From Charina bottae (lineage: Eukaryota; Chordata; Lepidosauria; Squamata; Charinaidae), in contig JALMGJ010000008.1 of the NCBI GenBank assembly GCA_023362775.1, positions 37,622,501-37,686,500 of the forward strand: a stretch of DNA of 64,000 nucleotides, in the 5' to 3' direction. This document shows, piece after piece, positions 56,571-64,000 of this stretch. A program made the translations under genes and the position numbers. A model generated the notes under the pieces. The model made no database searches and had not been told where the DNA came from. It saw only the letters and a list, made by a program, of their open reading frames with translations. The stretch's first letter is position 1. The number at the start of each line of letters is the position of its first letter.

Positions 56571-56935
56571 ATTCCCAGCTACCACCTACAGTACTTTCTC
56601 TTCACACCATCCCTATGAAGTAGGATAGGCTTACTAATAACTGGCCCAAAATAAGCTTCATGGCTGAGAAGAGATTTGAACCTGAGTTTTCTTGATCCTA
56701 ATCCAATATTCTGTCTACTATGCTGTACTATCGCTCTAATATTGCTTTATTTACCAAACTTATTATCAATTCCTCATTATTAACAAGTCCAAAACAGAGT
56801 TCATAGCAATAAAACAGACACACAAAATTACAAAAACTGTAACAATAGAGAAGTATTAGGTATGTTCGCCGCCTTGAGTTATTTATAAAAAATAATAAAG
56901 GCAGGATAGAAAAATAAATAAATAAATAAATAGAT
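56228..56935 (+). mobile_element. tRNA-derived SINE with L2-like tail, split by segmental copy 2
   Basis: Head CAGTTTGGTCTAGTGGTTAA, B-box-like GAGTTTTAGTCCCG, GGTGACCTTGGGACAGTCAC, GGTTGCTGTTGTGGGGAAAA up to 56390. It resumes at 56848 with GAGAAGTATTAGGTATGTTC, GCCGCCTTGAGTTATTTATA and AATAAAGGCAGGAT plus (AAAT)n. The flanking halves together look like a standard copy, so little or nothing was lost on insertion. Confidence 0.88.
56391..56847 (-). repeat. Segmental copy 2 of a local inverted duplication
   Basis: Reverse complement of 54724-55139. It carries about 52 bp (56443-56494) absent from copy 1 and an (AAAT)n run where copy 1 has (CTAT)n. It sits inside a SINE, which makes this the derived position. 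Confidence 0.95.
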
Positions 56936-57159
56936 CTCGCATATATGCACACACCTTCTACATATACATTCCAATAACTAGAGCTCTCTATTACTAAAGC
57001 TCTCTCATGCAGAACTTTTTCATGGATTTGCACCCCATATGGAAAGGGAGTAATCAATTTATATAGAACAAAATTGACTGTCCTGCCCACTTTATGTACC
57101 AAATAAAACTCAGCACTGAATACGGTTCCTTGGTCCAGGGAAAATAGGCATCCTGTACT

Positions 57160-57492
57160 GTCTAGTACAGTGCTTTCCAAAGTGCCACCGTTGGCGACAC
57201 ACCAACGGCGGCAGCGATGGTGGCGTGGGGGCACGTGCGGGGGCGGGGGCGTGCATGGCGGCGACGTGGGGGGCGCGGGAGCGGTGTGCACGGCGGCAGC
57301 GGCGGCGGCCTCCACTAAATCGCAGAAGCGCTGATGGTGCACCGCTGCCGTCGTCGCTGCCACCGCCACCCCACACACCGCTGCCGTGCATGCCCCCGCC
57401 ACCGCTTCTGGGTTGTGTTGCGACACACCAAACTGTGTGTTGCAACACACTAAAGTGTCGTGACACACAGTTTGGAAAGCTATGGTCTAGTA
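57160..57492. mobile_element. hAT MITE (CTTTCCAAA family), CpG-rich interior
   Basis: A perfect target duplication GTCTAGTA (57160-57167, 57485-57492). Element 57168-57484 starts CAGTGCTTTCCAAAGTGCC and ends ACAGTTTGGAAAGCTATG. GGCGGCGGC/GGGGGCGGGGGCGTG blocks inside create ORFs on both strands, part of the 246-aa and 188-aa minus ORFs, which are not genes. Confidence 0.93.
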
Positions 57493-58544
57493 CAACAAAA
57501 ACTTTTTGTTTGTTTGGGTTTCTCATGTCTACTGCATACTGCAGTGCATGGATTCTGAACTGCATTTGGGCTAAGCAGCTGATTTCAACAATTAGAAATT
57601 GTGAAGGGTTGTTATAAGTCTGCTTATCTATAGAGAGAAGCCTTTGGGGTTGAAAGGTTACAAGATCTGTTCTCAATGTGTTATATAATTATAGGTTTTC
57701 CTATGTATGTATGTTTGTGTCTTTGTAGGAGAGGGGGGGAGGTGAAGGAGAGAACTCAGTTGCATTTTATTCTTACCAAAGAAACAACTACCTTTAAAAT
57801 AAAGAACATCTGGCTGTCCTAAATCTAGTGAATTAGTTGAGTGCTATTTTTTTAAAAAAAGCATTTCAAAAATAATAAGGATCAAGCATTGACTCCTTGA
57901 TTAACAAGTGTTACTATTTTCCCTAAATATTGGCCCTTGAATTTTTAATGCAATGTTTGCCCATTGGTATGTTTGTGATGTGGATTCATGCATTCCTTGA
58001 TGGACTCCATCCTAAACACTTGTATGGTAAGAAATATGACTACTATACTCATTTGCCAGGATGATATGTAATACGTAACTTCAAGTAAGTGTTTGGTTTG
58101 CCGCATTCACTGTCTGAAATACATCACAGTCTGGATCGTATAATTTAGTTTTTGTGATGCCAATATATGCAAGACTGGACCATGTAACACTAAACTGGAT
58201 GTCACGACCTTTTCTGAGTCCTTTGATTTTAACACTGTCTCTTGTCAGTGTTACGTATCGTATCTGATGCTGAATTACACTGATGGACAGCCACCTTCAG
58301 AATTTGGTCTTTTGCATAGGTGGAAATTTGGCTGAACATTTTTCATTACAGTGACATGCTCTGTGGATCGTTCATGTACATTCATATTGATTCATTTTCT
58401 TGCTTGGCTTAGTTGGTTTTTAAACTGTTAGAAGATAAAAAAAACAGAATTATTTCATTTGGCTTGTCAGTATGAATATGTACCAAAGTGTAGTTCCATA
58501 TGAATTAGACAATACATCACTGTCAGAGCAAGAATGATGGTGGA
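57493..58544. other. No recognisable feature
   Basis: Repeat-poor DNA; no gene seen. Confidence 0.4.
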
Positions 58545-58623
58545 TATATATATATATATACATACATACATACATATACATATATACATATACATATACA
58601 CATATGCACATATGCACATATGC

Positions 58624-58656
<33 letters not shown>

Positions 58657-58682
58657 TACATACATACACATACACAGTATAT
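58545..58682. repeat. Compound (TA)n(CATA)n(CACATA)n microsatellite
   Basis: Drifts from TA to CATACATA to CACATATGCACATATG. The Met/Tyr/Cys-rich minus ORFs are translations of it. Confidence 0.95.
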
Positions 58683-60687
58683 ATAACAAACACTTTTTAA
58701 TAGACTTCATCTTTCAGTCTCTTTCACTGAGGGAGAATCAGCATTTTTAATAAATCATTTCAAATGGTGCAATAAAAAAAGGGGGGGGGGAATCGTTTAA
58801 GAGCCTTATAGAGGATGAAAACATGAGCAGAGTGGCACGAAAGCAGCATTAATTCATTGGGTAAATATAGAATCTTATGGCTTTTCTCACTATCTTAACT
58901 GGTGAAATAAAAAGCAGATAAAATGTCAGCGAGTGACCTGCCCATGATGGTTCCCCTTTGGGGCATTTTTGTTTTTTTTTCTTTTGCATGCCATCATGCT
59001 GGATGGGAAATGCTGAGCCTGTTCTAACCTGGTTTTAGAACATGAAAAAATCCCAGCTATTGCTCTTTGTAGTGAATGACAACCCATTATACATGGAAGT
59101 TATATAGCAGTATGGAATTGGTGGAGTGTCTGAGCAAAAAAACAAAGACAGATGCTCATGAATTAACTCTGACATTTCTATACTGCTGCAGTAGAGATAA
59201 GAAACCAAGATGGATGCTTACAGAAATAGGGCTAGGATGGAAATCATTTTTGTTAAAGATTTTTTTAAAAAGAACTCTTTTCCTTTTAGAACATTGTTTT
59301 GGCAGATGTGCAAATATTTGTGTTGGAATAAAAAAAAATAATTTTGCTGTTCCTGCACAGAACAGGGCTGGACGTGATGGCCCATTCTTGAATTATGTGA
59401 TTCTGTAAGCTGGGAAGAGAATTATGAGCAACAAGGTCCTTTATTTTCATGAAGTGTTTATCTTTTCTGCCCTGTTTTTATGAGATCCATGGAAATCATG
59501 AGAAGTAGCTCACAATCTTTTTTTATTGATGTTCTGCAAACCCCATTTTTCCTTTCAGTTCGTGAAATAATAGTAATAACTCCTCCATGCATTGTCATAG
59601 AGAAATGATACCTGTGTTGTCATTTTATGTTAGCTAATTCCTGTATAAAGCTGCTGATGGCCTGTACTATAGCTTGAGGTAGTGATCATTAGCCCAGATG
59701 GTTTTGAAATGGGATTGCACAAAAGACACTGCAGCTTAGTTTCTTCGTACCTCATATATGATGGTCATGTGGCATCCTCAGATTCAGAAGCAGTCCTCCA
59801 GTTGCTATGGAGTAATTATAGAAGAAGGCAGTGGCTGATTAGTTGGTTATATCTGAGAAGCTAGGCTGCCACTTTGGGAAACAGGATGCTTTCAAGAACC
59901 TACTGTGAGGTTAAAATATTTGTCATTGTCATTTCAAATGTATCCTTATCCATGTGAAAAGATCCAGTCTAAGTACGGATCACTAACCCTTTCACTAATT
60001 TGAATAAATAGATTCTGTATTCTTAAATCCACCTTATGCCTCACACTGCTTCATGCATTCTTTCAGAGGAAGAGGAAAAAATTCAAGATTTCACTTAATT
60101 TGATAAAAGAGCGTTTGCTTTAGAAATTCTTGCAAATGAGAAGAGCGGATCACTGTGGTCTTTGAACAACCTTTGTTAAGAGGCGATCAGGTCTGTCTCT
60201 GTGTCTCTGTAGGTGGAAATTCTGTTTTCATTGTACAGTTGTCTTTCAAGCTGTTTACAACCTGCTCTGACTTTCTATGCTTTAATTCAGTCCCAAGGGA
60301 AGACTTCTTCTTATCTCATGGGGCTTTTTAGTAGTGGTACTACTGTTACCAGTAAAAGTAGCCCCACCTTTCAATTGTTGGAGGAGGAAGGAGAAATTCA
60401 GAAGAATTATACACTCTGTTTCTCTGCCCACAAATCTAATTTGTGCTCAGCTGTAAAAAAAATGTAATGAGGTGTAGGTATACTGTATATTCATAAAAGT
60501 TATGGAAAGCATTTGAAAGAGGTTAGCAAAGCAGCTCTCTTCAAAGCATTATATGCCAGAAAAAGATTATTGGAATATTTATTTTGTCCTTACAGACCAT
60601 ATGGCAATTGACACCCAAAATGTGACTAAATTTTGTCTGGCAACTATTATCCAACATGGTTGAGTTTTATTAAAAACTTCTAAGTTT
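58683..60687. other. Longest repeat-poor stretch; CR1 end scrap at 59350-59410
   Basis: GAACAGGGCTGGACGTGATG then GAATTATGTGATTCTGT matches the extreme 3' end of CR1 on the plus strand. Otherwise no repeat signature was found over 2 kb. No exon-like frame with splice sites was recognised. Confidence 0.45.
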
Positions 60688-60766
60688 TTCCCTTCCCTTC
60701 CCTTCCCTTCCCTTCCCTTCCCTTCCCTTCCCTTCCCTTCCCTTCCCTTCCCTTCCCTTCCCTTCA
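60688..60766. repeat. (TTCCC)n pentanucleotide microsatellite
   Basis: About 15 pure CCCTT units; the minus strand reads as an EGKGR-repeat ORF. Confidence 0.95.
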
Positions 60767-62049
60767 TTTTCACATAAACTACTTTATGTAGCATTTTGGA
60801 CCTTCCCTTATTTATGAATCAGGAGGGATCTTATGTCTGCACGCTGGTTTAATAAAGTTGCTTTGCTTTATAAGGGGCCTTTTGAAGGAGCTGCATGAGC
60901 CATACAAAAGATGTGGCTGCTTTAATGCTTCAAAGAGAGTTGCTATGTCTGCCCCAGCGTGCTTCTGTGGAGCCTCTCTTCTGAAAGGCTTTGCATGGCC
61001 CTAATATCCATCCGTGCCATGTTTTGCTTGCTTTGTGTTTTTCTTGAAGGACAAAGGGGAAACCTTTAGTTATGGCTCCTTCATGACAAGCCTCAAAACT
61101 CTGTGGCTAATAAAAAATGACATTCCCTGAGATAATATTTTGAAATTTGGCCTGTGTGATTTGCCTAACAAGCTGTACCATATTGCCAAATTTCAGAGTG
61201 CTCTAATAAAAATTTGTACAGGTGCAGGAAGTTAAATCCTGAAAAATTGACACTTTTCCCCCTATTGGAATTTATATATTGACATTAGTATACTGTAGTA
61301 ATAGCAGAAGTTCAGCGTTTATTAAGGGGTGGGTTTTTTTGCACTTTTAAAGCGTATTGCAGTAATTGCTAGCTGCAAAATTTTTATTTATTTATTTATT
61401 TTATTTTTATCCCACCTTTATTATATAATTTCTTGCATGTTTGGTTTCTTCTGAAGCCAATATGGTCTAGTTTTCCAGGAGTTGCAAAGGAATTCCATAT
61501 TGCAATGAGAAGTTGGTAGATTCCATGCATGATATCTTTTCTTCTCAAATCCTTGTTTACTGTCCAGTTCTTCTTTGCTGTTTACACACCCACTAGTAAG
61601 AATTTGCCTGCAATGAAGTTTGCCATAGGAAGGAGATGCAGACTTCACTAACATTTTCCTATGGACTATTAATATTTAATTTCATGCCTTTCCAAACCGC
61701 AGCTTTTTTGTACCAATTTTAGTGCAGCAAAATAATTTGTTTCTCCATGAATTTACTGCAGCAAATGATCCAGTGTCACATTCCAAGAAATGCTGGGAAT
61801 GTTTGAGTAGGCTGTCCAGCACCTGTTAGAGTTTAGAAGGTTTACAGAATTTTTAAAAAATTACAAGATAAAGCTTGTTTACTAATTATGGTATGTACAT
61901 CTGCTCTAAATTTATTCTATGAAGAAAATCTTTGGGAGAATTCTTTGAAACAGACAAGAGACTACACAATTGGCAGAGAAGAAATCTTGTGACTATTTTG
62001 TTGGTCGGCTATAGTTATCCATGAATTAATGGATTTCTTATATATGCTG
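60767..62049. other. Repeat-poor DNA
   Basis: 61382-61435 (ATTTATTTATTTATTTTATT then TATCCCACCTTTATTATATA) is a SINE/L2-type tail scrap on the minus strand. 61080-61350 is a further candidate for conserved non-coding sequence. Confidence 0.4.
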
Positions 62050-62125
62050 TTTTTCTCTTTTAATTGTAAGCCGCCCAGAGTTGTTAAGAAGTTGGTTGAC
62101 CTAGAAATGGAATTAAATATATAAA
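62050..62125 (+). repeat. Solo L2-like 3' tail
   Basis: TTTTAATTGTAAGCCGCCCA then GAGTTGTTAAGAAGTTGG and (ATAA)n. The second hairpin arm is lost. Confidence 0.65.
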
Positions 62126-62221
62126 TAAAAGAAAAGAGAAACTTTAATAAAAATAGAATTTAACCTGAGCAAAGCAAAAATAATATTACTCACTCCTCCA
62201 GTCCGATGCATCTACTTAGGA

Positions 62222-62823
62222 ATATGTCTATGAAGGTTCTCAGTCATCCAGGTGGAATTGTCTGTAGCTTGAATCATGTCAACTGGATTTCTATTTTCTC
62301 AGTGGAAACGTTTCGCTCCTTATCCAAGGAGCTTCTTCAGTCTGAGCAAAGTTGGTAAGGGAATCCTAAATATGTTTCTAGGTAGCTGTGTGACCTTACA
62401 CCTGGGGCTAGGTCATGGTTATATTGAGATGTTATTTTAAGTCCTTTTATCATCTAAAGGAGGATCGTTAAGATCACCATGCTGGTGTTGAGCTTGTGAA
62501 ATGGTCTTAATCTTCCTAGGCACAGAAGACAAAGCATGGAGGAAGATGGGGGAAAGATTGTGCCTGAGGCCCCCACCTCTATTCAAGGAAGGATTTTCCA
62601 AGTTGGCATAAATGGATTCCTTGACCCCTCTCTCAAACCACCTATCTTCTCTGTCTAAAATGTGAACATTAATGTCCTCAAATGAGTGTCCTTTTTCCTT
62701 TAGATGAAGATAAACTGCTGACTCTGGTCCTGTGGTGTTACTTCTCCTGTGTTGGGCCATCCTCCTGTACAAAAGTTGTTTGGTTTCTCCAATGTAGAGT
62801 TCAGAGCACTCCTCACTGCACTA
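62222..62823 (-). pseudogene. Penelope-like element 3' end: GIY-YIG endonuclease C-terminus and hammerhead-like unit
   Basis: On the minus strand, from 62823: CSEECSELYIGETKQLLYRR (the GIY-YIG-type strand reads LYIGETKQ) then MAQHRRSNTTGPESAVYLHL, KEKGHSFEDINVHILDREDR, WFERGVKESIYANLENPSLN and RGGGLRHNLSP. This is the endonuclease C-terminus of Penelope-like retroelements; the Glu in WFERGVKE is in the expected place. A stop follows about 50 residues later, then a 3' region and a terminal unit (62345-62222) with a hammerhead-like motif. The RT domain is absent (5' truncation); a plus-strand BovB abuts at about 62824. Confidence 0.85.
62310..62340 (-). ncRNA. Hammerhead-ribozyme-like motif of a Penelope element
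   Basis: Minus strand: CTGAAGA, one base, GCTCCTT, GGAT loop, AAGGAGC, GAAAC. The 7-bp stem II is perfect and both core strands fit CUGANGA and GAAA. The single extra base before stem II is the same as in the 6173 and 6265 motifs. Its place downstream of the endonuclease frame fits known Penelope architecture. The cleavage site was not resolved. Confidence 0.65.
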
Positions 62824-63370
62824 AATCAGAAGATGTCTACTTCTTGGGAGGAGAGCAATGACAAATCTTGATAAAATAGTTAAGAGCAGAGACATCACAC
62901 TGACAACAAAGATCCACATAGTTAAAGCAATGGTATTCCCCGTAGTAACCTATGGCTGTGAGAGCTGGACCATAAAGAAGGCTGAGCGAATGAAGATAGA
63001 TGCTTTTGAACTGTGGCGTTGGAGGAGAATTCTGAGAGTGCCTTGGACTGCAAGAAGATCAAACCAGTCCATACTCCAGGAAATAAAGCCAGACTGCTCA
63101 CTTGAGGGAATGATATTAAAAGCAAAACTGAAGTACTTTGACCACATAATGAGAAGACAGGATACCCTGGAGAAGATGCTGATGCTAGGGAAAGTGGAAG
63201 GCCAAAGGAAGAGGGGCCGACCAAGGCCAAGATGGATGGATGATATTCTGGAGGTGACGGACTTGATCATGGGGGAGCTGGGGATGGCGACGGCCGACAG
63301 GAAGCTCTGACGTGGGCTGCTCCATGCAGTCATGAAGAGTTGGAAGCGACTGAACGAATAAACAACAACC
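62824..63370 (+). mobile_element. BovB (RTE) LINE 3' end, 5'-truncated
   Basis: Frame open from about 62830 to the stop at 63308: LLLGRRAMTNLDKIVKSRDI, PVVTYGCESWTIKKAERMKI, LRVPWTARRSNQSILQEIKP, LKYFDHIMRRQDTLEKMLML, GRPRPRWMDDILEVTDLIMG. It ends GCGACTGAACGAATAAACAA then CAACC. Same subfamily as 43608-44012 and the opposite strand to the Penelope end it touches. Confidence 0.9.
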
Positions 63371-63934
63371 AGGACCAAATTCACAGTCCTTCTACTGCTA
63401 CCACCTCCAACAAAAACCCACACTCAGGTTTTCCCAAGCTTCTTTGATTTCAGCATTATAATTAAGATTAGGTAGGGGAATCATTGCACTGCTACTATCA
63501 TTGGACAGTTAGGAACCAGAACTCCTTGCCAATCTATCCTTCCAATACAGTAATGGACTAAGTGATAATGGACTATTATTCAGTAATAGAGCAAGGCAAA
63601 GGTGCAAAAAATGAAGCCTAGGGCTCCATATAGCTCACTGGCACTCTTTTGGGCACCCTCCCAAGAAGCTTTCAGAAGATCGGGGGGCAAACTTTTAATC
63701 ATTTTTATTTTTGGGGAATTTGGGATGACATTGAGGGGAGAATAGGTTTACTGAACCTTGAATATTTAAGGCTTCCATTTCACCTCTTAAAATCTCTTGA
63801 AATTTCATCCTCCATGGATCCTGTACAAGCCTAATTTTGCAATATGGTACTGTATTGTTTTGCTGGACAAAGCCCTAAAGCCAATGGAAGTAGCTTATTC
63901 ATGCACTAGTAGATCCAGGACAACCTTTTATATA
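63371..63934. other. No recognisable feature
   Basis: Unclassified DNA after the BovB tail. Confidence 0.4.
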
Positions 63935-64000
63935 TTGTTTGTTTGTTAGGTTTGTATTCTGCCTTTTCTCCAGGAGCTCGAAGTGGTATGCAGTTTTTGC
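63935..64000 (-). repeat. Tail of a MIR-like SINE or LINE, cut by the window end
   Basis: TTTGTATTCTGCCTTTTCTC then CAGGAGCTCGAAGTGGTATG is the reversed 3' end common to MIR-like squamate SINEs. The rest lies beyond the window. Confidence 0.55.

Noticed and set aside
56728..57468. 246-aa minus-strand ORF and overlapping 188-aa ORF
   Set aside because: They join the CpG-rich interior of a hAT MITE to part of the inverted duplication. Neither has family similarity.

Overview
This window is repeat-rich, non-coding vertebrate DNA, almost certainly from a squamate reptile (lizard or snake). The evidence is the repeat set: four Sauria-type tRNA SINEs, several BovB/RTE LINE pieces, four large L2/CR1-group LINE copies, CR1 and R4-like LINE pieces, Penelope-like elements (PLEs) and many hAT MITEs. 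The species cannot be named from sequence alone. I found no host protein-coding gene, tRNA gene, rRNA gene or CRISPR array. Nearly all longer open reading frames are transposon coding remnants or artefacts of GC-rich or tandem repeats. The window therefore looks like a large intron or a gene desert.

Layout. 1-4250: an R4-like LINE scrap, mostly single-copy DNA and a G-rich minisatellite. 4255-5464: a 1.2-kb GC-rich hAT element built of nested palindromes. 6104-6398: a palindromic Penelope unit carrying two hammerhead-like motifs. 7-13 kb: a decayed BovB RT, hAT MITEs and an old L2 remnant. 13.2-18.1 kb: nested LINE territory, with an L2 interrupted by an expanded SINE, then an unclassified LINE interrupted by both an L2 and a SINE. 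19.9-25 kb: two more L2 copies. 27-33 kb: a hAT, 5S-like SINEs, a young BovB 3' end, a Sauria SINE and the best-preserved L2. 35-46 kb: CR1 with a tiny L1 tail, an R4 3' end, a possible solo LTR, Sauria SINEs and a BovB. 46-57.5 kb: SINEs, hATs and a very recent inverted duplication. 57.5-62 kb: the longest repeat-poor stretch. 62.2-63.4 kb: a Penelope endonuclease end abutting a BovB end.

How the parts relate. Three LINE machineries (BovB, L2/CR1, L1) and their dependent SINEs are visible, and one SINE head is found with both BovB-like and L2-like 3' tails. The hAT MITEs carry 8-bp target duplications that almost all have TA at the centre, usually inside CTAG. That is the signature reported for the Buster branch of hAT transposases, although no transposase gene is present here.

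The strongest observations are: (1) a TSD-flanked inverted dimer of a Penelope hammerhead unit; (2) a ~99% identical inverted segmental copy pasted into a SINE; (3) a 102-bp SINE-internal tandem repeat with the same AAACCA microhomology junction at two loci; (4) an L2 reverse transcriptase frame of about 588 codons broken by one CpG-type stop. All family names come from recognised sequence patterns, not from a database search.
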